A stretch of DNA of 64,000 nt from positions 248,001 to 312,000 of the forward strand of contig CM030936.1 of assembly GCA_018136815.1 (NCBI GenBank). The letters run 5' to 3'. This document shows, one piece after another, positions 11,142 through 22,693 of this stretch (the stretch's first letter is position 1; each line of letters begins with the position of its first letter). The stretch is from Isochrysis galbana (lineage: Eukaryota; Haptophyta; Isochrysidales; Isochrysidaceae). The notes below the pieces were generated by a model. It worked only from the letters and a program-made list of their open reading frames with translations, was not told the origin of the DNA and did no database searches. Position numbers and translations under genes: made by a program.

Positions 11142-11676
11142 CCCTGCCGTCTCTGCATCCGATAGCTTCGCTCCAGGTGCGCTTCAAGTTGCACCGGGGC
11201 TGGACTCCGACTGGAAGCGAGGGGGATGGTGACCCTGTCACCGCGCTGAGCGAGGAGCAACGAGCCCTACTCGACTCAGCCACCATCGATCCAGACCGGC
11301 TTCTTTCCGACGATCAACGAGAAGAAGTACGCCAACTCTTGGCCCGGCGCATCAAAGCTTTCGCGTTGCACCCGGGCTGGCTGACGACGAGTACATCGTT
11401 GAAAAGTTGCTCGATCGTCGTAGCCATGGCGATTCTATCGAGTACCTCGTGAAGTGGCGTGGCTATGCTCTTCGAGAAGCCACCTGGGAGCCTCGTTCCG
11501 AGTTGCTCCGTCGTTGTTCTGATTTGCTTGATGATTATGATCGCTCCGTCGAAGAGACTTGTCCAGAAGATGTTGAGTCCCCGGAAGCAACTTCTTCGTC
11601 AGCCAGGGATACTCCTCTTCCTCTCGTTCTCGATGCGCCGTCTTCGCGCACTCGATCCAGGCTCCATTCTCGTTGA
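11123..11676 (+). pseudogene. Ty3/Gypsy pol remnant ending in a chromodomain
   Basis: The left part encodes ATIDPDRLLSDDQREEVRQL, the linker between protease and reverse transcriptase in Gypsy Pol. Near 11375-11390 the sequence jumps without RT, RNase H or integrase core to DDEYIVEKLLDRRSHGDSIE followed by YLVKWRGYALREATWEP, a clear chromodomain with its aromatic cage residues. This is the C-terminal chromodomain of a chromovirus integrase. Several kilobases of pol have therefore been lost by an internal deletion, so the element cannot move on its own. Confidence 0.85.
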
Positions 11677-12063
11677 TCCCATGTCTTGGGTAAGGGACCC
11701 GTCCCTCTAGGCTAGCCCCATGCCTCGGCTAGGGCTCCGAGTTCAAGTTTCCGTCGGAGCGAATCATGGAGGTGATGAACGCGTGCTGCCTGCGCTCTAC
11801 ACCCGGCGCAACACCCGAGCAAAGCTCCTGTAAAAGGGAGAAGTGGGTGGGGCAGTGCGTACGAAAGAGGCCGCCGCGTTAAGCCGCCGATTTCGTGCTC
11901 GCTTTGGATCCAAAGGGTGTTCTTGTCTCCACGTTTCGCTCGCTATGTTCCGTTGCTTCTTGTTCCGATTCTGACCTCTGGTCATCTCAGGTTCCAGGTT
12001 CCAGGTCTCTGTTTCCAGGTTCACCGCTCGACATCGGGAGACGTCTCGATCTTAGTCGGGGGG
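11677..12063 (+). other. 3' untranslated part of the chromovirus and polypurine tract
   Basis: Non-coding sequence between the chromodomain stop and the 3' LTR. The last bases, TCGGGGGG (about 12056-12063), form a purine run immediately before the TG of the LTR and are the likely plus-strand primer. Confidence 0.55.
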
Positions 12064-13240
12064 TGTCGCATTCATCTTAAATGATGCGATTTCCAGGCTC
12101 TTGATTCCAGGTCCTTTGCCGTGCGGCCACACGGTGAAGCTCAGGCATACCTAGGTTGGTAGGGTTCGTCCCTAGCAATCTAGAATTCGAGTTCTCGTTT
12201 CGTTCCTTCTAGCCTGTTTGTCAGGTCTAGATTCCAGGTTTCCTCCTTTCGGGTAATCTTGACCCAAAGGAGCCAGGTTGCCTGTCACTCGCCGCGCGCT
12301 TGTCTCAGGCTATCAGGTTACCTTGTGAAGGCTTATTTAGCTTCTTGCAAGGCTTGTCGTTTCTTGTTGGGTTCCGGTTCTTTCTTGGGGCTTGCTAACT
12401 TTCGTTGTCGTCCAGGCCTGTTCTTTGTAGGTTCTGTTTAGCCTGGTTAGGGTTTCGTTGCCTTCCCGCGTTTGGTGTTCGCGTTGGCGTTCGGAAATTT
12501 CCTCTCACATTCCCTAGGTCCGCTACCCTTGGCTTGTAGGTCCTTGCTTCTTTCTTCTCGGTCAAGGTTTTGGCGAGCGAGTCGGTTGCTCTAGCCGCTC
12601 GAGATTTGAGGTTTAATTTGCCATCTCCCCTTGGAGACCGGTGTAGGTTCGCTTCCTAGGTGAGGGAATCTTTCCCCTTGATGCAAGTTACATGCAAGCC
12701 TTGGCCCCTTTGGTGTTTCTTCCCCTTGGTTGCTACTCAGGGTTGTTCGTTAGAAGCGTCTAGAAGGTTCACGCTCAACGGCAAGATTTATTCGGTCGTG
12801 AAGACATCTCGTTGCGATCTGTATCCAAAGTGATCGCCGTGGTCGCGCGACATGACGCTCCCCTTCGGACTCTCCGCTACGTGGGGAAGTTACAACGGAG
12901 ACACGCTCCGGCCGTCGCTGCGGAGTCTCTCTCTCTCTCTCGCTCTCTCTCTCCGTCTCTCGCGACGTGTTTGAGTTATCGGTGATTTGGGGTCGCGGTT
13001 GCTTGATAATTTGCTTGGTTTAGGTGAATGATTCCGGTGTGTTCGTGAGTCGGTGTAACCTGTTGTTCTCAGCTTCGTTGTCCGTCGTTGTTCGCTGCGT
13101 CGCTGCACTCAAGCAGCCTAGGCTCCCTCCCTGAGGGAAGAGTTCTTTGTAGGTCTAACAATCTCTTAAAACCCAACACACTAGGGCCGCTAGGAGCGCC
13201 TCGCCGCCCCACAGCCCTTCGTTCGCCGTTCGTTCCCCGT
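12064..13240 (+). repeat. LTR-like repeat, copy 2 (3' LTR of the chromovirus remnant)
   Basis: Begins TGTCGCATTCATCTTA and matches 4666-5852 over its whole length in the same orientation. Its position after pol and a purine tract identifies it as the 3' LTR of the deleted element. Homology to copy 1 stops at about 13240. Confidence 0.8.
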
Positions 13241-13440
13241 CCAGACACCCAAATGGGGTTGCCCGACCCAGTCCAGAATTTCATTCACCCGACTCCCGGT
13301 GGGGAGGAGGGCCAAAGCGCCGCGCTAGCCGCCGGTGCTGCTCGCGACGGAGTGGCTCAGAGCCCTCCGGCTCCGCTCGACTCGACAGGCTCAATGTTCA
13401 ACGGTGAGATCGTGAGAACCGCGTAGAATTGTGAATATTA
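13241..13440 (+). other. Sequence downstream of LTR copy 2
   Basis: An open frame reads MGLPDPVQNFIHPTPGGEEG and may be the start of a Gag from a further, truncated element, but it is too short to classify. Confidence 0.25.
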
Positions 13441-13626
13441 GGGCATGTTGTTGACTAGCATACCTAGTCACATACGCCTAGCGAGGCTTGCGCCAACCAC
13501 GCACACCCCCATCGCGGGGTTGTGGCTCCGTTAGCTCCGTTGCTTCGTGTCCGAGTCCGACGATGGGATGGTTCCACAGCACTATCAGGTTATTATACTG
13601 CCACACAAAAAAACTCTCACGAGCAG
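13441..13626. repeat. Dispersed repeat, copy 1
   Basis: Shares an ordered series of blocks with 54841-55020, including GCGCCAACCACGCACACCCC, ATCGCGGGG, GGCTCCGTT and an A-rich AAAACTCT end. Both copies lie 250-300 bases upstream of a gene start. The function is unknown; it may be a mobile-element end. Confidence 0.6.
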
Positions 13627-13703
13627 TCGACGCCGGCAGCGAGGTTAAACATCGAGCCGACTTAGCGGGGTGCGTGGCGTCGCGTGCGGCGCCTCCGGCT
13701 GGC

Positions 13704-13860
<157 letters not shown>

Positions 13861-13897
13861 CCCACCTTCTCTCCCTCTCCACCCCCGCCCCCCCCCC

Positions 13898-16800
13898 ATG
13901 GAGTCGCTGGGCATTGCGCTGCTGCTCCAGCTGGCGCGGAGTCTCATGTTGGACCGCGAGCGGCGCGCGCGCCTGCCGCCTGTCACTGCGGTCGGCGTGC
14001 TACTCTACTCGCTCGCCGCCGCCGCTGCCGCCGCAGGTGGGCCGTAGAGTGAGGGCGAGGGAGCGAGACGGGTGTTGGCCAGAGGTCATGCTGAGGCAGG
14101 AGGGGAGGGGCTGAGGAGACAAAGGGAGAGACGGAAAGAGCATGTGCACGAGGTCGGGACAGAATAAGGAGAGTAGGAGTGAGCGCTCATCAACCGCGCG
14201 TAGCGGTGTGCGGGATGACTGCCACCGATAGGTGTAGTGTGGCTACGTATACGGAAGCTCTCATGCGGCTATTTGCTTGAGGTGTCGCAAATTGGGAAGC
14301 AGAGAGGTGCACGAGGATCTGGGCTGGGAAGCGTCTGGGCGGGTCGATAACAGGCATTGTCACCTCGAAGATTTGACAAGTTTGCCGTCTCCTCCTTATT
14401 GTAGGGCTTGTCCCGCGAGCATCGGCCGCGACTATTGACCCGGCTGCACTTGCTGTCCGGCCCGCTGCCGCTATTTCGGCACTCCTCCTCTACCACTCTC
14501 TCACGGGTTTGGGGGTGCACCTGTGGCTTTTCCTATTGACGGGCGAGAAGCTCGAGCCAGCTCTTGGCTCTACAATTTTTGCTCGTGCCCTCGTCCTGAC
14601 AACATTGGGGGCAGCGACGCTCGCAAATCTGACCATCTCCACAGAGCATGTGCGCAGCACTCGGCCATCGCCTGAGCCAAGGCCCCATCAGCCAGACAAG
14701 CGCCATCAAACGATAGATGCAGATAACTGGTCCCGGTGAATGGCTGACTAAACCTGGAAGCACTCTCCTATCCCCCTACCCCCGTCTCCCTAATCCTGTT
14801 CACCGTCCGCTTTTTCAGCCCATTGGCTTGTCACTTCTTGGGCCGGCGACACTTTTTGCGATGCTGCAGCTTTGGGCTCAGGTGGCGCCGTCGGGCCAGA
14901 AGGCCACCTTTCTCAGCATATCCGTGCCCATGTGAGTCACGCCGCAATACTCGCCTCCCGCGTCTCGGATCGTCACACCCTGCGACCCCCATCTGCTCGT
15001 TTTTCCTCCACGCACCATCTCAGCCCATCACGCCCTGCCACCCACCTTGGTAGGAAGCAACTTCCGTGGGTGCTCCTATTTGCCCTCCTCGTCTTTGGTG
15101 GGGTCTCTGCTGCCCTTTTCCCTCTTCTGGGTATCGGCGCCGCAGCTCTATACCAGGCCGCGCTCGGCCTACCACCCGCACCGGCCGAGCCCCCCCCCAA
15201 TGGCGTGGCAGCAGCGCGGGCGCACGCGGCTGAAGAAGCACGGACAGCGGGACAGGGGCAGGAAGCTCCGCGCCGCACCGGTCTCCGTGCTCTCATTGCT
15301 CGAGCCGGGCAAGGGCTCGCATTCGCAGTCGCTGCAGCGGTGCGTATCCCGCCCAGCCGTGGACCCACCTCTCTCACGGCAATTCGCCCATGTCGCTTCT
15401 CCCTTCCAACCCACGTCTTGTCATCCACTCTTGCCTCTCCTATCTCCAGATCCTGCTCGATGATGGCAGCCTAGCCGACGCGATGAACGGCGCTGCAGCT
15501 TCAGCAAGCCTTGAAGCTCAGTGTGGCGTTTTCCAACAGATTCTCGATGTGTCGGATCCCGTGACTGCACAGGTGAGGATTCAGTTGATGCACATCTCGT
15601 TGTGATGGCCCAAGTCCATTATGGCCATTGGTGTGAGAGCCACCAATGCCTCGCGCCATATGACGGATATTCTCACCCTTATGACTGCCACGCACCGCAG
15701 CTAGTCGCCAACTTTACTGCCACCCGGCTTGACCCCTCGGCCGAGCCGGAGACGGGCCTTCGTGCCTTCGAGTGGCTCGTTACACGCTGGGTACTCACGG
15801 ACCATGCCACCGCCGAAGCCGCTGTGGAGCAGGTATTCTCTGCGAATCGCCACCAATTGCCTGCTGGGTGTGTGGGGTCGTCGGTGCGGCCTGTGTCATT
15901 CTGTGTGATAGCAGCCTTTAATTGGCGGGAGTGCTGCCTACTTTGCCCGAATCATTTCTTCCTGGGCAGGCTAGCCTCATTCATGCTGTGCGCCGCACCT
16001 CTTGCACTACAGATCGCTAGGGAAGAGGCAGAGAGTAGCCCAGCCGCGCGGCAGGCACTTTACGACGCACAGCTGGCACGTGAGGTCGGCGCCATCGTTG
16101 AAGAGGTCCTTCCTACGCTCGAGACAAATTCAGCGCAAGAAGATGACGAAGTAGGGACCGCCTGTGTGCGCGTCGGCAAGCCTAGGAATTGACCATCTTG
16201 TGCCAAGACTGATGTGTTAGTCTCCCGGCATTTTCACCCGTCACCACCATAACCGATGTAGGTATTATCGAATCTTCTGCGCCAACTAGGCTACCCAACA
16301 GAGCTTGCGCCCGACGTGCATGCCGCGTGGCTATTCGCCGTCAGGACCTGGCGTACGCGGCGCTCTCTGATAGAATCGAATGCCGAAGCGCTGCGTACCG
16401 TCCTCGATGGGACTGCGACGCCATCGCCAAGCACGAGCAGTGCTGCGGAGGCGATCGAGGCTGAGGCGGAAGAGGAAGCTGCTAGCGCAGTTGTGGCCGC
16501 GAGTGAACAAGACCAAGTGCTCAAGGACCTCAGGGATGCGGCTGCAGAGGCGGAGATGCACCGACTAGATGGTGCGTGGTTGATCAACGCTACGCTCTGG
16601 TCCTTGTCCGTCGAGGCCAATGCCACTGAAGCGAGTCTGACGGAGGAATTGTTACAGGTGAAGAACCCATGTTGATCCCGGCCAATTGGACGTGTTTTGT
16701 AATTGTGGCAGTGTCGGTACTTCAGCCGAGTCCTCATTTCGCCGTTGCTGCGTGCAGGAGCTTGATCTTGATCATGAGGATATCGCCGATGGTGCCATGC

Positions 16801-19166
16801 TCACCCTCACCTCGGCAATAGCAAAGCACCTCGAGGACCGCAAGCTAGCGCGCGAGAAGAAGAAGGCGGAAGCCATCAACGACATCAACAGTCTGATTTC
16901 ACCTAGCGGTGCTGGTGCGCTCCACTACGCGCCACCCTTAGCCCGAGCTTCGGACCAGCCTCTTCGGCTGTGCTGCGACCTCGCCGTCCGTCCTATGGCA
17001 TCCCTGCTCCATTTCTGCGTAGTTACGTCGAACCAGCTAGTTCTGCTCCCTGTGTCCGTCCTATGACATCCCAGCTCCCTGTGTGCGTAGATGCATCGAA
17101 CCGGCCAATTTTACCATCTCGCTCTGCGTGGCCGCTGATCGAGGCGGCTGTCGCGCAAGCCCTGCGCCACACGGGCCCTCACCGCACCAACCATGCCACC
17201 GCTGGCACCGTGCGCACCGACGATGATGACAATGCGGCTTCTGAAGCTCTGCTCGGCGAGCTCCGCAAAAGCGTAGAAGGCAGTGTGCCCGTCGGTGCGG
17301 AGCGCATCCTGCGGGCGGCTGTGCGTGACGCACGAGCGGCTGTGCGCCGGCAAGAAGACCGGGAAGACGCGTTGCTTGAGCTACGCGCTCTTTTGGAGAG
17401 TGAGGTCTCGGAGGAAGATCCTCTGCCTCCACCACTCAGCCAAGATGGCGAGGCAGGGCGCAACGATGCGATATCAACGGGCCCATCCAAGACGTGGGAG
17501 AAGGATGGGCCCATTCTCATTGGGAAGGTCTACGGCGGCTACGAGGAGCATGTGCGTGCACTTGCCACGCATCGGACTGCCCATCTCTCAGCTTAAGAGG
17601 CCTTATGCTGTCCGCTGCGTGCACATGGAACTCCTGTCCGTACCGAGCAGCTTGTGCTCTCATGGATCTGCCTCATCGTGCTCCACGTGGCGCAGGCTCG
17701 TGACATGACCGCCGTCGACCTCCTGCTCGACGTGTTACGGATGTGCTCGATCGACGAAGCTGGTCTAACTCGACGCGCCCGCACTAGCCTCGAGGCCGCC
17801 ATCGCCACCTTTCGTAAAGTGCTGCGCTTGGATGAGACAGGGCGCGATGGTTTGACTTCTGCTGGTGGTTCAACGGCATCATCGGCGAAGTTGACGGGAG
17901 ACGACCCGTCTAGTTTTGTGGGCGCACAGACAAATAGTGATGATGATTGCCGTATGGCAGCGGCATTGGCGGGCTGGCGCGCAGACTCAGGCCTAGGGAC
18001 GTGGACCGGCATTCGCGTAAGTCAGCTCGTTGCCGCAGGACGTGCAGTCGCGCGCCGCAAAGAGGAATCTCAAAGCCAGACGAGAGACGCCGACGTGGTG
18101 GCTGATGCTCGCTTTCTTGACGCGACACCCCTGTCCGTGGGCATGGGTGACGCCTCCGACTTTGCTTTGGTGCGCTGTGCGACCCCCTGCGCTTTGCCGA
18201 CCGCCCAGAGGCCGCGGCACATCACTTGAAACGGAGTAGTGCTCACCTTCGCGGCGCTCCTTCCGCCTGTGAGGGCCCATTCCGCTAGATAGGCAACACA
18301 CACCGAAGGACCGTTGCACCCTGCTCTATATCCGAAGCTTTTGCACACCACTCGGATTTCCATGGCTGGGCTCCATGTACTTCAAGAGGTGTCTTGCCCC
18401 TAACCCCTAACCCTACTTCCACCAATTCTATGCAGGTGCTAGCGGCTCTCATCCATAATGCAAACGGCAAGGCGCGCATCGCTATGTTTTGCGCTGACTC
18501 AAGTCCTCAAACTGCAGCAACAGAAGCAGAGACGGCTTCTTGCTCTACTTTCCGTAAGCAAGGATGCAGACTGGTCACCGAGGTATGGGGAATGCGGCCC
18601 GAAGTCCATGACACTTTCGAGACATGCACACCCCACAAGAGTCTTTTGAAATGCGCTCTTGGTGTTCCACGGTGCTGTGGCATTGAACGAGACAGCCATG
18701 GTCCGTCCCGGCCACCATCCGTATCGACTGCGTTGCATGCCCCCCCCCCCCCCCCCAGGTGCGACGTTCGCTCGGGATTGTGGACGTGGTGCAGTGGGTG
18801 AAGACTCGAGCGTCTCTGATGCTTGGTGGTACCACGAGCTCGTCCTCGCCCTCTGCTGTCCATTTCCGCCAGGACGCCGACCGTACCATGTGGCTGTCGC
18901 TTGGTTTGCAAGAAGGTCTGCTTGGTGCGGACAACCTCATGCAACAACTCCCAGGAGCGCCCTATGGGCTTGGAGGCACAGGTCCCTCTCCGCGTTGGCA
19001 CACCTTCTGGCCATTCGACACGGTGTCTCAGATGCCGGCTTGCGTGTACCATTCTGCCGTTGGCTCGGCTCATGGTGCGGCGCCTGCCGTGGACACGGTC
19101 ACTCCGGCAGTAGACTCCGCGGGCCGGCCTGCTCCAATTCCTCATGTTTGGCGAGTGGCGGCCTAG
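13898..19166 (+). CDS. Large multi-exon membrane protein of unknown function
   Basis: I reconstruct 13 exons: 13898-14036, 14405-14649, 14819-14931, 15054-15339, 15450-15572, 15701-15832, 16013-16150, 16262-16657, 16758-16914, 17091-17551, 17696-18016, 18436-18582 and 18759-19166. All have GT-AG borders, phases agree at every junction, and the sum is 1022 codons including stop. The N-terminal third (exons 1-4) has several hydrophobic segments, for example HLWLFLLTG, LLGPATLFAMLQLW and LPWVLLFALLVFGGVSAAL, suggesting a multi-pass membrane domain. The rest is Ala/Glu-rich and helical, with charged stretches (KLAREKKKAEAIND) likely to be coiled or cytoplasmic. I do not recognise the family. Exons 12 and 13 are the least certain, since other splice choices are possible. 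The start ATG follows a CT-rich leader. Confidence 0.6.
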
Positions 19167-20984
19167 GCCCTCCGGAAGACGGGACAATGAGACGGGGGCG
19201 TTGACAACACGGACGCACCCGAGGCACCCTTTCGCCAACTCATGCTCCGACCGCGCAGTGGTGCCGAATCGCCGAGCTGAGCGTGATCGTTCGTTGCACC
19301 ATTGTCCCTTGCAAGAGAGGTGGGCCTCACTTCCATATTGACTTTTCCACGGTCTCTAGTCAAGCGGGGCTGTCCGTTGTCGGTGAGCACCGATCATGTC
19401 CCACGGTTGTCAATTTGTCGGCGTGCGTGCCGCGTTGCTAAGCTGTGTGTGTGCTCCATTTCTGAACCTTGCGTCTCTATGTGCGTGCCATGTACCCAAC
19501 GCATGAGTACTCGGTGTTGCTGCCGCCGCCTTGGTATTGGTATTGTCTCCAAATTCTTATTCCCGGAAGCCAACCTTCGTTCCTTACGCGAGAAGGCGCG
19601 CTTTCACAGCCCATATGGCACAACGTACACATCCCCTCCCCCACGATACGGGCCCCATGGGCGCGCTTGTGGGAATCCCTACATCCCTACACACTAACGT
19701 AGTACATAATGTATGCTTAAAGACGGCGCCTTTACGACGCCCTATAGAAGAGAAGAATGCTCGGCGTATGTCGAGCACCTACCACCTACCAGAAGCTTTC
19801 ATGCACGAAGGCCGCACAATCCACAAAAAGAGTTCTTAGACTCATGGGACGCTGTAGTTAACCACGCGATGCGCGTGCTTGGGCAATCAATGGAGCGTCC
19901 GCCTCTAGACTCCAGATATCAAAGAGCAGAGCAAAATGGACATGACGGCGACACCTCGTCCCAAGCGTCGGGAGATGCGCCACAAAAGGAAATCAGGGTC
20001 TCAGAAGACGAGCGCTACATCAGCAAGCTCAACAACATATGGCTGCACGCCGATACCGATGTACCTCGGAGAGATATCCGGTGTGGGGGGAGGGGGCATT
20101 GCTCTAGGTGCTGCTTCCGCTCGCCCGGCGCTGCCCTCGCTCAGCCCAGCCACTGTCCCTCCCGGTCAGGAGACGTTGGCGCGCCTCTCCGCCCGCCTAC
20201 GTGGACGCATCTCCTCCCGCCTATGGGACGCCTGCGCGCCTTTGTACGGTGGGGTGGGGTGCAACCACCTGCTTTGGTTTGGCTGAAGAGGAGCGAGGGC
20301 GCGGTGAAAGGGCAGGACTGGCTGCGATGTCCCCTTTTCTGCGGTCAAATCGCCTTGCTGCACGTTTGTACTGTAATAAGGGGGTCCTTTAAGTAGAACT
20401 TATACCGTCCACACGGGGGGCACTTGCGAAAAAAACAACCAAACCTGAGGTTGCACCAGGCACGTGCATGACCGGCTTTGCCTCGAAGTCTTTGGCAACG
20501 CACCCGTCCTAGTGAGCCGCCACGACGCCTTCTGGTGGCGACCAGGCACGGAACGAGTCCGCACGCGAACCACTTTTGATGATACGCACATTCTTAGCAT
20601 CGAACGCAGTGTGCAGAGGATCTTTCGGGAAGTCGTCTTCTTCACGGACAGCCGACTCACCAGGAAAAAGCACCGGGGGGGGGGGGGAGGCAACTCTCTA
20701 AACCAAGAAGAACGGCCCTTACCATTACCAGCTCGCGCCGTGAGCGGTCCTCGAGAAATAAATGACTGCGACTCGTGTACTCGTGTAGCCTGCGCCACCT
20801 GGGATACTCTCCTCGCTCTTGAGCCACTCCCTTCTCGTCTCCCTCCTGTCGCCAGCCGCCCCTCACCCGTTTGCTATCGCAAACGGGGTCCATTTCTCAC
20901 TGCACTCCATCGGAGGGGGTCAAAACCCCCCCTCTCCCCCTCCTCCCCTCTCCACTCTCACCCATCGTTGTCCCTGCGGCGCGT
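19167..20984. other. Intergenic region, no recognised gene
   Basis: Open frames at 19713-20396 and 20464-21138 (plus) and 20400-20798 (minus) show no domain I know. They may be decayed mobile-element sequence. A G-run occurs at 20678-20688. Confidence 0.35.
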
Positions 20985-21132
20985 CGCCATGCGGCGCGCC
21001 CTGGCCTGCTCTCAGGGATCCTTTGGCTCCCATGGGGCCAGCAAGGGCAGCTCAGGGGGCAGTGGAGGCTGGGGCTCAGCCCCTGGCCCCCCTGCCTCTC
21101 CCACGCTCGCCTCGCTGGCCATGGGATTAACT
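20985..21132 (-). repeat. Fragment of dispersed element B
   Basis: Reverse-strand match to the internal part of element B (compare 59020-59165): the block with CTGCCCCCTGAGCTG, a Gln/Pro-rich GC-rich stretch and a CGCGCC end is shared. It lacks the terminal hairpin. Confidence 0.55.
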
Positions 21133-21475
21133 TCTTAATAGTCTCACCGCACACGCGGCCGTGGACCCTCTACTTTCTACTCACGCAGCAAAACTTTCTA
21201 CACCCCCTCTCTCCCGGCCCTTTCCCCCCCGCCATCAGGCGACTCCCCCCGTGCACTACTAGGGGGATAGGGGAAAGGGGCTTAGACATGGTCGGTGGCC
21301 CGCGCCCCCCCCCGGTGATCCGTTCCCCCCTTCCTCCTATGCCTACCGGGCTGGCGGCGTCCTCAGTCCCGACTTCTCCTGTAAACAGGTTCGGGACTTA
21401 CATCTTACATATTTTCCGGTGAGCGGAGCCCTTGCTCCGCCCACCCCCTTCTCCGCGCTCTCTGTCCCCTCTCCT

Positions 21476-21883
21476 GCAGGCACGCGCGATGGCGCGCCTG
21501 CGACAGGCCTCCAGCTGCCTCTGGCGACCCCTGGAGGCTCCTGGAGGCCAGCTCAGGGGGCAGAGGAGGCTGGGGCTGGGCCCTAGTCTCCCCTGCCTCT
21601 CCCTCGCTGGCGCTCCTGGGCCTCAGGGGCCCCCACTATGCACCTGTCTGCCTGTCGAACAGGGGGGGAGGGGGGGTTGGAGCGATGGGCTGGCCACGAC
21701 AGGCCAGGACGCGCGAGGCAGGCGAGCCTGCCACTGAGAGAGTGGGTCAGTAGGGCAGTGGGCTCCTGGCAAGCCATCAGGCGTGCCAGGAGCATGAGTG
21801 GTTCCTCCCCCATGGCAGGGGAGGAGTGGAGAGAGGGGGGGGCTCGTGCCCCCCCATGGGCGAACTAAGTATAAACTTAGTTG
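21476..21883 (-). repeat. Dispersed element B with terminal hairpin
   Basis: The reverse-strand copy starts at the hairpin AACTAAGT/ACTTAGTT (21863-21882, loop ATAA), followed by CGCCCATGGGGGGGCACGAG and then the body shared with 30893-31160 and 58754-59200. Homology with the other copies ends exactly after CAACTA, so the hairpin marks the element boundary. Confidence 0.7.
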
Positions 21884-22693
21884 CTCGCTGGCCATGGGAG
21901 CCGCCCGAAGTCTCCTGTATGCCATATGCCTGGCAACCAGGGACAGGGGGGAGTCAGCTCGAGGACAGGCCCAACGCGGGCGTGGGAGTGCAGCTCGCGG
22001 CCCGCGCCCGCGAAGGGTCTGGGCCAGAATGATGAGTGCCCAACCCCTGCCAGAGGGCAGGGCGGCTGGGGTTGATTGTACGGGCCCACCCCGGGGGGTG
22101 TCCGTGATGGAGAGAGGGGGGCGCGAGGCCCCCATTGACCCCCACTTATAAAAGTAGGTTGATAAGTGGAGCTGAAAGCACTCAACATATCGTAGATTTA
22201 GATGTCGATTCGCAAGAGCCTCCATGTTAGGGAGCTAAAGGCCACTCGTAGCTAATGTTATAGCGCTCGGACATGGTGTCCGCCGAATGCGATATTTGGT
22301 CCACGCGTCGATCGCAGGTGTTCTGAGCACGTGCAAGCCCAAAGGGCGCTTAAGGCTAGAGGTGCCTCACTTTAGTGGGGGTCTATGCTCTATTTAGACC
22401 AAAATAGGAAGGTGGAGGACGGGTGTGTGTCAGAGATTGAATGGACACCGAGTAAGCTGACGACGAGGAGGCTCTCATTCTGCTTCCCCTTCCGTCGCCC
22501 CGCGCCCGCGCTTTGCCATCGCCGTGAGCACGGCCTAGCAGTCGTCGATGGCAATCTTAGGGGTGAACGCGAGCCAACATGGAAGGACGAACACGTAACA
22601 CGGAGTAGCAACACGGCCAATTTTTCTGAAGATGCCGAAGGCATGCACTGACACCGTAGGCCTCCGCCTAGCCACGTCATGCTTGAGCCTGTC
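21884..22693. other. Intergenic region with a second hairpin-led element
   Basis: No gene. Reading the minus strand from 22161, a CAACCTACTTTTATAAGTGG hairpin (7 bp with a G-U pair) is followed by GGGTCAATGGGGGCC, another member of the hairpin-led family. The remainder to 22693 holds nothing I recognise. Confidence 0.45.

Noticed and set aside
13441..13626. Spliceosomal or SRP RNA gene
   Set aside because: I compared the conserved blocks with U1, U2, U4, U5, U6 and SRP RNA motifs from memory and found no match on either strand.
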